Positions 1 through 5,782 are shown, counted from the stretch's first letter. The stretch: 5,782 nt of DNA from Bdellovibrionales bacterium (GCA_020435025.1 JAGRAG010000341.1:7047-12828), one strand, 5' to 3'. Notes: generated from the sequence alone by a model not told the origin. Numbers and translations: made by a program.

Positions 1-931
1 TCACTAACATATATTTTTGATTTAAAAGAGGAAGAACAGCAAAAGAAAGAAAGTAACCCAGTACATAGACGGCGGGGGTGACAAAGCCACTGATCAAATA
101 TACCTGCTTTTCTTTAGGTGGTAATTGAGACCGAGTGATCTTGTAAAGGCCAAAAACAATAAGTAAGTAAGTCAACAGGGAGAGGGCCCAAGAGTTTCCT
201 ACAAAGTATTTAGGCAAGGTCAATAAATCCATCCACTGAGGAAAAGGAACCCAAAAACGTTCTCTTTGAGCAGCGCTTAATATGGGAATGATCCAAAGCA
301 GTAACAAAGATCCGGGTAGAACGAAAATAAAGGACCATTTTTTTAGAATGTCCTTTATGTCCTTGGATAGGAAAATTAAAAATAGGGCAAAGGCCAACAA
401 AAATAAAGAACCAAAGTAATGTGTATAGATAAGAAGTGTGTTCACTGCAATGGCGATAACTATTTCCCATTTTTTAGCGTTTGCGGACAGTGCGACAATG
501 CTTGTTGAAAAACTAAGAAAAGTTAAAAGCAGTAGCAGCGAATAGGACCGGGCCTCATGGGCAAAATAAAGCGTGTTCCAATTAATGGCTATAAGAAGCA
601 TGTAGATGATCGAAACTTGGCGACTGTTTTTTAAAGGAAGCCTGGCCATGTTCAGACCGCTGAAGATGAACAACCAACTACAAATGGCGGGAAGATATCG
701 CAGGGACTTTTCCGAATAAGAGGACGATCCAAATAATAGATGATCAAGTAAATAGTATAGAGGAGGATTGGCGGTTTCATGATAGAAGAGATTTTCTATC
801 AGAGCCTGAAGCCTCATAAGTCGCGTTGTTGCATGAGTGTAGAGTTCATCCGCCCATAGCGAGGGATGTCCCAAATCATAAAAAATCATTGGAGCAGCTA
901 AAACTACTATAGCTATCTCTCTTAGCGGCAC
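1..931 (-). CDS. GT39/PMT_2-type membrane glycosyltransferase, 5' part (runs off the left edge)
   Basis: This reading frame is open from GTG at 931 to the window edge (310 codons, no stop), so the 3' end lies outside. The product is strongly hydrophobic and multi-spanning. It shows the hallmarks of the PMT_2/ArnT-like GT39 family. WADELYTHA (residues 26-34) follows the first membrane segment and contains the acidic D-E pair that is catalytic in this family. NPPLYYLL (55-62), SLRYLPA (76-82), HEARSYS (125-131) and THYFG (170-174) follow, then FWVPFPQWMDLL, typical of the periplasmic region. The family transfers sugars from polyprenyl-phosphate carriers to lipid or protein acceptors on the periplasmic face of the inner membrane; the substrate here cannot be read. 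GTG 931 is chosen because an in-frame TAA lies just upstream (940-938) and GGAG at 945-942 sits 10 nt ahead. An ATG at codon 15 is less likely because it would cut the first membrane segment. The gene has its own promoter and faces away from the small gene at 1088. Confidence 0.88.
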   Translation of the reverse strand, partial: MPLREIAIVVLAAPMIFYDLGHPSLWADELYTHATTRLMRLQALIENLFYHETANPPLYYLLDHLLFGSSSYSEKSLRYLPAICSWLFIFSGLNMARLPLKNSRQVSIIYMLLIAINWNTLYFAHEARSYSLLLLLTFLSFSTSIVALSANAKKWEIVIAIAVNTLLIYTHYFGSLFLLAFALFLIFLSKDIKDILKKWSFIFVLPGSLLLLWIIPILSAAQRERFWVPFPQWMDLLTLPKYFVGNSWALSLLTYLLIVFGLYKITRSQLPPKEKQVYLISGFVTPAVYVLGYFLSFAVLPLLNQKYMLV

Positions 932-978
932 TTGTTTTTAACTCCAATAGTTGATCTCGGGTTTGCGTTTCAGTTCCT

Positions 979-1007
979 ATTAAAAATGATGTCTAGAGAG
1001 ATCTCAA
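979..1007 (-). promoter_or_regulatory. sigma70-like promoter of the glycosyltransferase gene
   Basis: Read on the minus strand, TTGAGA (1007-1002, five of six matches to TTGACA) is followed after exactly 17 nt by TTTAAT (984-979, five of six matches to TATAAT). Transcription would start near 972, leaving a leader of about 40 nt before the GTG at 931. The palindrome GAGATCTC (1005-998) overlaps the -35 hexamer and could be an operator, though it is too short to insist on. Confidence 0.6.
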
Positions 1008-1087
1008 CGGCTATTCCACTGATAAGCTTTTCTTTTTTCAAGTAGGCCAGGCAGTAAGAAGCTATTGGGGGAAGCGTCAAGCAGGTC

Positions 1088-1345
1088 GTGAAATCAAAGA
1101 ATTACGGGAGCATATGGATAATTTTGTTGGTTTCAACAATTCAAATAGGCATATTTCCGAATTTAAGTTTTGTTTTATTTACGTTTTGCATATGGCAAGC
1201 AATCCGATTGAGAAAAGCTGAGCTTAAAGAATTAGCTGTGCAATGTAATGGAGAGTTTGTCGTTACCAGTAAAAAACACGGAGTAAAGTCTGCCAAGAAT
1301 TGTGGCTATTATGGCTGGGCCAAAGCAGATGCTATATGTAAATAG
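1088..1345 (+). CDS. small membrane-anchored cysteine-containing protein, unknown function
   Basis: This encodes an 85-residue protein that I do not recognise. Two lysines near the N-terminus precede a long hydrophobic stretch (about residues 8-39), interrupted by proline 24. It could be one long signal anchor or a short membrane hairpin. A basic patch (RLRK, 40-43) and a soluble tail follow, with cysteines at 53, 72 and 84 and an aromatic/glycine-rich NCGYYGWAKA near the end. The start is GTG; no good Shine-Dalgarno is visible (GGGGGAAG lies about 14 nt upstream, CAGG only 2 nt upstream), so the true start is uncertain. A strong intrinsic terminator 38 nt after the TAG supports real rightward transcription. 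The gene diverges from the glycosyltransferase and converges with the toxin operon. A different frame is also open across its first half, which lowers confidence. Confidence 0.55.
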   Translation: MKSKNYGSIWIILLVSTIQIGIFPNLSFVLFTFCIWQAIRLRKAELKELAVQCNGEFVVTSKKHGVKSAKNCGYYGWAKADAICK

Positions 1346-1383
1346 TCCCTTTTTCTAAAATTTGATTTTACGGAGTAAATTTC

Positions 1384-1430
1384 AGGCCAAGTGATCGCTC
1401 GCTTGGCCTTTGTTTTGCTTTTTATTTTTT
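1384..1430 (+). terminator. intrinsic terminator after the 85-aa gene
   Basis: AGGCCAAG (1384-1391) pairs with CTTGGCCT (1402-1409). The stem extends through a T-G wobble and two more pairs to 11 bp with a TCGC tetraloop. A T-rich run (TTTGTTTTGCTTTTTATTTTTT, interrupted by two G and one A) follows on the plus strand. Read on the minus strand, the hairpin is followed only by GAAATTTAC, so it would be a weak stop for the leftward operon, although no better one is visible for that operon. Confidence 0.88.
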
Positions 1431-1460
1431 AGGAAGATTTAAATTTTCTTATCTGAAAAA

Positions 1461-1480
1461 TGGCGGAGAGACAGAGATTG
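1461..1480 (-). other. tRNA-Ser 3'-end remnant, candidate island attachment site
   Basis: On the minus strand this 20-base stretch reads as the end of a serine tRNA gene: the end of the T-loop (AAT), the T-stem strand CTCTG, acceptor strand TCTCTCC, discriminator G and an encoded CCA. Just upstream, CAAGATCTC would correspond to a decayed other half of the T-arm. No matching 5' acceptor strand (GGAGAGA), D-arm or long variable arm is present in the preceding 100 bases, so it is not a working tRNA. Lone tRNA 3' ends are what tyrosine-recombinase islands leave at their far border. The orientation puts the integrated DNA at higher coordinates. Elsewhere, 1410-1615 holds the T-tract of the preceding terminator, A+T-rich DNA and a weak inverted repeat (1551-1556/1578-1583), and no gene. 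Confidence 0.5.
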
Positions 1481-1615
1481 GAGATCTTGTTTTTCAACCA
1501 TTTGAAACTATTTAGATAAATGTCATTTCAATAACTTGCCACGTTTCATTGTCAGTTCTAGGTAGCTCTAGTCGGTCACTGACGGGGTGGTCGTTCCACG
1601 GAGTACGGGGAGAGT

Positions 1616-2089
1616 TTACTCACTTTCAGAGTCGGTGTTCTTGGGCTTAATGTCGTTTCTACGAATGTGCGCAAAGACGTCATCAGCACTTAATGGTGCT
1701 TCGAAGTCAGCAATGTTTTGAACAAACTTGCTTTTTTGCTCCTTGAAATCTACTAGGAAACGGTCTCTATCCTCTTGAGGCATGTTCGTTGACTTAATTT
1801 CGCCCCCTAACGTGGAGACTGAGCCTTTAAACTGATGAATGAGTTCCGAAACAAGGTCAAGAGAGGAACACATTCCAAGTACTGGATTACATAATGCAAT
1901 CCGTATTTCGAGGGACTGAGAATCCGATTGCAGATCAATAACGAAGTCATCCTGCTCAATTTTGTAATATTTGAAATACTTGCTCTCTTTAGGTATGGGA
2001 ACGGCATTAAATCGTTCCAGCACCTTTTGCCAAGAAATTTTGGCTGTCTTGGGAGCAGTATATTTAAAATTATATGATTCTAATCCCAT
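1616..2089 (-). CDS. probable immunity protein to the adjacent ParB-domain toxin
   Basis: This 157-residue protein has no signal peptide or membrane segment, so it is cytosolic. The sequence is mixed alpha/beta with an acidic tail (ends DSESE) and a central stretch RIALCNPVLGMCSSL with two cysteines, followed by a helix (DLVSELIHQF). I do not recognise a named family. The immunity role is inferred from its place directly after a polymorphic-toxin gene, its size and its cytosolic nature, all typical of such proteins. I chose ATG 2089 because GAGGG (2099-2095) sits 5 nt ahead of it; this Shine-Dalgarno overlaps the toxin stop codon, which suggests translational coupling. An in-frame GTG at 2101 would give 161 residues and an overlap of 4 bases, but nothing like a Shine-Dalgarno precedes it. 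It is the last gene of the leftward operon. Confidence 0.72.
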   Translation of the reverse strand: MGLESYNFKYTAPKTAKISWQKVLERFNAVPIPKESKYFKYYKIEQDDFVIDLQSDSQSLEIRIALCNPVLGMCSSLDLVSELIHQFKGSVSTLGGEIKSTNMPQEDRDRFLVDFKEQKSKFVQNIADFEAPLSADDVFAHIRRNDIKPKNTDSESE

Positions 2090-2094
2090 GTTAA

Positions 2095-2099
2095 CCCTC
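2095..2099 (-). promoter_or_regulatory. ribosome binding site deciding the immunity gene start
   Basis: GAGGG overlaps the TGA of the toxin gene (2100-2098) and lies 5 nt before ATG 2089. It favours that ATG over the upstream GTG at 2101, and it places re-initiation of the immunity gene right at toxin termination. Confidence 0.55.
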
Positions 2100-3882
2100 A
2101 CTCTGGTACAAATTCAGCAAACTCAATTAGACTCCAGTCAGGCAAACCTCGTAATTCCCCTTTCCGAGTAAAAACCGGAACATCGATCCCTGTTATTTTG
2201 GAAGCCATATACCTATGGTGACCATCTATAATGTACTTCCCTGAACTATTCTCTAAAACCTCAATCGGTTCCACCCTTTGTCCTGATTTGAGCGCTGAGA
2301 TTTTATCATCGACAATTCGTGGATTGATAAAATCCTGTGTCGGTTTGAGAATGCTATTACCTGCACCAACAATTTCATCGGGTGATTGCAGCATCCATTT
2401 CCAGTCATTTTTGAAGCTCCTAACTGCAACAGAAACTTTAGACAAATCATCGTCAATTATTCCTGCTTTATTGCCCAATCGCGTGCGCGTAAGTAATTTA
2501 CTGAACTTGCTCAGTTTTTCCTTAGTTTTTAACCCAAGGGTATAGGCAGCATCTAAAACCTTAACTCTTTGATCCATACGCCACTGGGGGCTAAAAAGTG
2601 TGTTGTCAGCGAGAATCTTTGATCTTTTCGTGATGTCTATGAGCTTTTTAGAGGAGGTCCCAACGACTTCTTTGAGACCTTTGACAAAGCTTCTTATCTC
2701 ATCGGAGTGCTTCAATCCTATGTTGCCTACTGCACCGATAATCTGGCCTGCGTGATCTAATCCAAGGCCAATTGCTGGCTTGAGGGTCTTGAGGGCGCTC
2801 AAACCTATTTTTATTTTGCTCCCGTAGCCACCAGTTATAACGCCAAATACAGCAAACCCTCTCTCGACGGGAGTAAGAATCTCCCCGGTCCGATAGTTCT
2901 CACCTGAAAAGGCTTCGTAAAGATCAATCCCGAGTCCGACGCCAGGTGTAACCCTAGCTGCGAAATCCAGGGTGTCTGCAGAAGCGACCAGATCCCACAT
3001 GGCCTTAGCATATGTCTTAAAAGCATCTCCAGTATCTTGATCTCCACGTTCATAAGATAGTTGGGAAGTTTTGATAAACTCCTTTCCTAGGGCTTTACCT
3101 TTTCTTCCTTGTGGGGATTCAGGGCGACTTTGATTGAATGACTTTTGTAACTCATAAAGTTCGGGAAAATTAGCAGCAAGACGTTCCTCCTCCGATAGAG
3201 GATTTGGGGCCGGTTTAGTTGGAGCTAACTCAATGTTTTCTGGAATGGTAAGTGCGGCAAAATGGTTGGCATTTTGCTGTATAGCCTGAAAATCAACTTT
3301 CTGCTGTTGAACGTGCTTTGCGACTAACTGATCGACTTTGTTCAAGTAATCATCATAGATTTTCTTTTCCTTTTTCTGAACCTGCTGAATGACCTCATAA
3401 AGAATTTCTTGATCACGGATGCTGTCGTTCTGAATGGGTCTATGCTTAAAAATCATCTTGATTATTTCGATCGTTGGCAGATGTTCTGGCAGGGACTTAA
3501 CACGTGCAGGGCTAATTTTCTTTAGATCATATAGCTTTTCCACCTGCGAAATTAGTTGCTCTTCATAGCTGGCAGGATCCAACCTGAAGTCGCTGATTCC
3601 TTTGATGAGCTCGTCTAGAGCAGAGGTGTCTGGTCCTTGAAGGCCGGGCAGAATAATGTCGGGATTTGTGGGCAGCTCAATAATTGGAGGATCGGGAATT
3701 TGTGGGATTAGATCTTTTTCGTCAAAGCCTTTAACTTCTGTACATACTTCGCCCCAGGTGATGGATTGACCGCCCTCATAGTGAAACACAGTTGGTTGAG
3801 GAACACAAAACTGCATTCCTTGGCTAGTTAGGCTAGATAGGGCGAGTGAACAAGAAATAGCTATATGTAGGAAGGCCTTCAT
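2098..3882 (-). CDS. secreted polymorphic toxin with pre-toxin TG region and C-terminal ParB/Srx-like nuclease domain
   Basis: The protein is 594 residues with a Sec signal peptide (about 1-22; no lipobox at C26). A short segment with cysteines at 26 and 47 is followed by a proline-rich linker (about 59-86: IPDPP, LPTNPD) and a charged helical/coiled-coil region (about 100-205). A segment around 235-300 leads into the pre-toxin TG region (about 302-360), with TPGVGLGIDLYEAFSGENYR, the TG pair at 332-333, LTPVERG and a glycine-rich end. A helical spacer (about 385-508) precedes the C-terminal domain (about 509-575). This last domain has the ParB/sulfiredoxin layout: an N-terminal ILKP..INPR segment, RVEPIEV, and IIDGHHRYMASK (551-562) in place of the GERR box of ParB. 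Such domains at the tip of polymorphic toxins are predicted nucleases acting in the target cytosol. AAGGAGG (3898-3892) lies 9 nt before the ATG, and the start overlaps the preceding gene by ATGA. DNA cleavage is inferred from family knowledge, not shown. Confidence 0.85.
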   Translation of the reverse strand: MKAFLHIAISCSLALSSLTSQGMQFCVPQPTVFHYEGGQSITWGEVCTEVKGFDEKDLIPQIPDPPIIELPTNPDIILPGLQGPDTSALDELIKGISDFRLDPASYEEQLISQVEKLYDLKKISPARVKSLPEHLPTIEIIKMIFKHRPIQNDSIRDQEILYEVIQQVQKKEKKIYDDYLNKVDQLVAKHVQQQKVDFQAIQQNANHFAALTIPENIELAPTKPAPNPLSEEERLAANFPELYELQKSFNQSRPESPQGRKGKALGKEFIKTSQLSYERGDQDTGDAFKTYAKAMWDLVASADTLDFAARVTPGVGLGIDLYEAFSGENYRTGEILTPVERGFAVFGVITGGYGSKIKIGLSALKTLKPAIGLGLDHAGQIIGAVGNIGLKHSDEIRSFVKGLKEVVGTSSKKLIDITKRSKILADNTLFSPQWRMDQRVKVLDAAYTLGLKTKEKLSKFSKLLTRTRLGNKAGIIDDDLSKVSVAVRSFKNDWKWMLQSPDEIVGAGNSILKPTQDFINPRIVDDKISALKSGQRVEPIEVLENSSGKYIIDGHHRYMASKITGIDVPVFTRKGELRGLPDWSLIEFAEFVPE

Positions 3883-4739
3883 TCCCCAGACCCTCCTTCC
3901 AAAAATCGATGAAGACTATATGCGAATTCCTCAGTGATAAGTTCCTCACGACATGCTTTTTGAAAAGATACTGGCAATTGTTGAGGAGCAATTTTTCTAT
4001 CGGCTTCTTGGCAGGACCAGCTCAAGAGTTCTTTTGTCGATTGGCTGTCATCAGTAAAGTGTGATTTCAATTCCGAAGTTAGGGGCTCAATTGTTGAAGC
4101 AAAGTCCGATTCACATGCCTCTTGAAGCTCCTTGAGTGTCTTTAATGCCTTTTGCGCTTTTTTTTCGGCCTTTACCGTGAGATAGATATTTTTTGAATGA
4201 AGGCCTAAATTTCTTTCTCTTTTAGCTAGCCTGATAGCAAAGTTAGCCTTGGAAGGTGCTGTTCGGCACTTGGCTTTAAATCTTGCCTGTTTCATAGAGT
4301 CTCTTAGGAAGGCTTCGTCCTTTTGCCGCATATATTGCTGCCAAAGATGAGTTACAGCTTCTATTTTCGATTCAACGAGTGCCTTGTCGATTTTTAAGCT
4401 TAACGCTTGCTCGGGATTTGAAACAACGAAAGTCCGTAAGGATTGAAGGTTGACGATGCAGAGGTCCGCAGAATCTTTACTGGTAATCTTCTCACATGTC
4501 TTAGACGCCAACTGAAGGTGTGTGCGTAGGCGGGCCACACGCAATCTCTTCGATTGAAGTTCTGCCAATTTATTGTTTTTTGAATCGATCTGTATATTGG
4601 CCTCTATGAGCTGATGCTTTCGATCTTGTTCGACGACTGCTATTTTTGACAAAACAGCGTGTAAACGTCGAGGGTGATCTTCTCGCCCAAGAGCCGAAAA
4701 AGATAAAATAAATAACAAACAGAAGGCGAGGATCTTCAT
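3879..4739 (-). CDS. secreted six-cysteine helical protein of the toxin operon
   Basis: This 286-residue protein matches no family I can name. A Sec signal peptide (about 1-18, ending SFSALG) precedes an almost wholly helical, charged mature chain. It is rich in K, E, Q and L, with likely coiled-coil stretches around 30-75 and 183-210. After the signal it has exactly six cysteines (82, 94, 158, 209, 243, 263), an even number that suits three disulfide bonds in the periplasm. There is no enzyme motif. The ATG overlaps the stop of the preceding gene as TAATG, with no clear Shine-Dalgarno, so translation is probably by coupling. Its own TGA overlaps the toxin ATG (ATGA), and its last codons contain the toxin's ribosome binding site. 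This gene order suggests that it works with the toxin, for example as a periplasmic chaperone or part of an export or surface assembly. That role is inference. Confidence 0.75.
   Translation of the reverse strand: MKILAFCLLFILSFSALGREDHPRRLHAVLSKIAVVEQDRKHQLIEANIQIDSKNNKLAELQSKRLRVARLRTHLQLASKTCEKITSKDSADLCIVNLQSLRTFVVSNPEQALSLKIDKALVESKIEAVTHLWQQYMRQKDEAFLRDSMKQARFKAKCRTAPSKANFAIRLAKRERNLGLHSKNIYLTVKAEKKAQKALKTLKELQEACESDFASTIEPLTSELKSHFTDDSQSTKELLSWSCQEADRKIAPQQLPVSFQKACREELITEEFAYSLHRFLEGGSGE
3892..3898 (-). promoter_or_regulatory. strong ribosome binding site of the toxin gene
   Basis: AAGGAGG lies inside the last codons of the six-cysteine protein gene, 9 nt before the toxin ATG at 3882. 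It is the strongest Shine-Dalgarno in the operon, so the toxin may be made well independently of coupling. Confidence 0.7.
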
Positions 4740-5485
4740 TAGACGCCCAACGCCCGAATTTTCGCGTCAAAGTCTCTTATTTGACTCTCATATCTAACCT
4801 TATACGCCCTCAAACTTTCAAGGGTCTCGTCACTTGATTTTACCGTTGCCTCTAAAGCCCTATCGCCTTCTTCAATAAGTTTCTGGATGCGGCGTCCTTC
4901 AGCTAAAATTTCAATTTGATCGTCAAATGAGATTTGAGCTTCTAAAGCTTTGGTGTCATTAACTCCTGAAACGAAGCTTTCAAGATCTTTGGCAAGCCCT
5001 TTGTTGATCTTCGCAACGCGTTCTAGTTCCACTAAATAGTCGTATAGCTGTTGGAGGTTGGCTTCGGAGACTATGATCTGCTCAACCAAGAGGGCTCTGT
5101 CTTCATGGCTTTGCGAGATAAGCTCTTTCACTAGGCCAAAATAAATTTGAAAATCTTTTCCGGCCTTTCTGACCTCGCCCTGAGCATTTGTGAACCTATT
5201 AACAGTGGCAACTGTGCCCGATATTTCTCCTTCAGTTTTTCCAAGCTCGTACCTGACTCTTTCTCTTTTAGCTTCAATTCCTCGCTTGTCCTGTTCTAGT
5301 TTTAGCTTTCGGGCTAATTCTGCCTTTTCTGCTTCCTGACGCCTATTATGGGCTTCGATTCTAGATCGCTCATCAGATGCTGCCTTTCCGATCCCTATAG
5401 CGGGAGCGATGCTTGACCAAAAAGCATAACTTTTCTGCGGGAGACTTAAACTTAGGGCAACAAACAGTAATAGAATTTTATTCAT
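4739..5485 (-). CDS. secreted coiled-coil protein of the toxin operon
   Basis: This 248-residue protein has no recognised family. A clear Sec signal peptide (1-21, ending KSYA before FWSS) is followed by a short hydrophobic/glycine patch (SSIAPAIGIGKAA, 24-36). The rest is almost continuous charged helix: one long predicted coiled coil at about 38-90 (many A, E, K, R and Q), and others around 130-170 and 190-245. There is no cysteine and no catalytic motif. Long periplasmic coiled-coil proteins usually act as scaffolds, spacers or adaptor-like parts of envelope assemblies, so a structural role is likely but unproven. AAGGA (5498-5494) stands 8 nt before the ATG, a proper start signal. It is 28 bp after the preceding gene and is joined to the next by TAATG, so it belongs to the same transcript. 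Confidence 0.75.
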   Translation of the reverse strand: MNKILLLFVALSLSLPQKSYAFWSSIAPAIGIGKAASDERSRIEAHNRRQEAEKAELARKLKLEQDKRGIEAKRERVRYELGKTEGEISGTVATVNRFTNAQGEVRKAGKDFQIYFGLVKELISQSHEDRALLVEQIIVSEANLQQLYDYLVELERVAKINKGLAKDLESFVSGVNDTKALEAQISFDDQIEILAEGRRIQKLIEEGDRALEATVKSSDETLESLRAYKVRYESQIRDFDAKIRALGV

Positions 5486-5513
5486 CTAATTTTTCCTTTT
5501 TTCGGTCTTAAAA

Positions 5514-5782
5514 TTAAATTGGGTCTGCAGGATAATTCACAAAGCGTCTCATCTTTGGGATCATCCCTTGAATATTCGGCACAAGGTTTCCGTCGGGGTA
5601 TTCCTCTAAAAACGTTGCTGCTTTTTCTAGCCACTTTTCGCCCAATTCTTGATTTGGTGCGATTGGGGAAAAACCTTTCGGATCCGCCTTTATTGTTAAA
5701 AAAGTCACATAGTAATCGACAAGTAACTCGCGAAATTCTTTGTTTTGTTTCTTAAAACGTTCTGAAGCCAGAAATGAAGGTG
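5514..5782 (-). CDS. 3' end of an unknown gene (runs in from the right edge)
   Basis: The frame is open from the window edge to TAA at 5516-5514, giving the last 88 residues of a longer protein. It begins PSFLASERFKKQNK and ends FVNYPADPI. An internal GTG at 5708 could be mistaken for a start, but the frame reads on upstream without a stop and in similar style (KKQNKEFRELLVDYY), so I treat the gene as truncated by the window. The tail has amphipathic helices (LGEKWLEKAATFLEEYP), no membrane segment and no motif that I recognise. It lies 28 bp upstream of the secreted coiled-coil gene with no terminator between them, so it is probably an earlier gene of the same operon. Confidence 0.65.
   Translation of the reverse strand, partial: PSFLASERFKKQNKEFRELLVDYYVTFLTIKADPKGFSPIAPNQELGEKWLEKAATFLEEYPDGNLVPNIQGMIPKMRRFVNYPADPI

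Noticed and set aside
210..470. 86-codon minus-strand frame
   Set aside because: It overlaps the glycosyltransferase in another frame. The glycosyltransferase frame carries family motifs and stays open for 310 codons.
997..1110. Remnant of an M13 metallopeptidase (LFFF..GQA-like string)
   Set aside because: The likeness covers only about a dozen residues, and the conserved residues that should follow in M13 peptidases are absent.
1395..1560. Complete tRNA-Ser gene on the minus strand
   Set aside because: Only the 3' end is present. There is no 5' acceptor strand, D-arm, proper anticodon stem or variable arm upstream of it.
1551..1583. Inverted repeat GTCAGT/ACTGAC as terminator of the leftward operon
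   Set aside because: Only a 6-bp outer stem with an asymmetric interior, and no T-tract follows on the minus strand. A short GTGG/CCAC stem at 1587-1599 is weaker still.
2099..2101. GTG start for the immunity gene (4-base overlap with the toxin)
   Set aside because: No Shine-Dalgarno precedes it, while ATG 2089 has GAGGG at 5 nt. It remains possible by coupling.
2231..2545. 104-codon plus-strand frame opposite the toxin
   Set aside because: It lies antisense to the conserved toxin tip, has no ribosome binding site and its translation looks unlike a protein family. It is a shadow of the toxin gene.
3805..3882. Lipoprotein signal on the toxin
   Set aside because: The first cysteine after the hydrophobic core is preceded by MQF, which is not a lipobox. 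A signal peptidase I type leader fits better.
5519..5755. 78-codon plus-strand frame at the right end
   Set aside because: It is antisense to the continuous minus-strand frame that runs in from the edge. No start signal or family resemblance.
1..5782. CRISPR array, insertion sequence or replication origin
   Set aside because: No regularly spaced repeats, transposase frames, terminal inverted repeats or DnaA-box clusters were seen on either strand.

Overview
The window looks like chromosomal DNA of a Gram-negative bacterium. Five of its genes form a tight leftward (minus-strand) run, and three of those carry Sec signal peptides consistent with a periplasm. The moderate A+T richness and the secreted coiled-coil proteins beside a pre-toxin TG protein would suit Bdellovibrionota or another delta-proteobacterial-type lineage. 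That placement is an impression, not a demonstrated assignment.

Left part (1-1460): the 5' part of a multi-pass membrane glycosyltransferase of the GT39/PMT_2 (ArnT-like) type runs leftward off the window. It has its own good sigma70-like promoter at 979-1007. Facing the other way is a small plus-strand gene (1088-1345) for an 85-residue membrane-anchored, cysteine-containing protein of unknown function. A strong intrinsic terminator (1384-1409 plus T-tract) closes it.

Boundary (1461-1480): on the minus strand there is a near-perfect 3' end of a serine tRNA gene (second half of the T-arm, acceptor strand, discriminator G and CCA) with no tRNA body. This is the usual remnant of an attachment site left by a tRNA-integrating island. 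Its orientation puts the island on the higher-coordinate side, the side holding the toxin operon. The rest of 1346-1615 holds no gene that I can support.

Right part (1616-5782): read leftward, this is (i) the 3' end of an unknown gene, (ii) a 248-aa secreted coiled-coil protein, (iii) a 286-aa secreted six-cysteine helical protein, (iv) a 594-aa signal-peptide protein with a pre-toxin TG region and a C-terminal ParB/sulfiredoxin-like domain (IIDGHHRY motif), and (v) a 157-aa cytosolic protein best read as its immunity protein. Genes ii to v overlap or abut (TAATG, ATGA, 9-bp gap) and are probably translationally coupled. My reading is a polymorphic-toxin operon. The toxin carries a Sec signal instead of the usual Rhs, PAAR, VgrG, LXG or CdiA front end, and the two co-encoded periplasmic helical proteins could serve its storage, chaperoning or delivery. 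The toxin and immunity assignments rest on recognisable motifs and gene order. The delivery role is inference.
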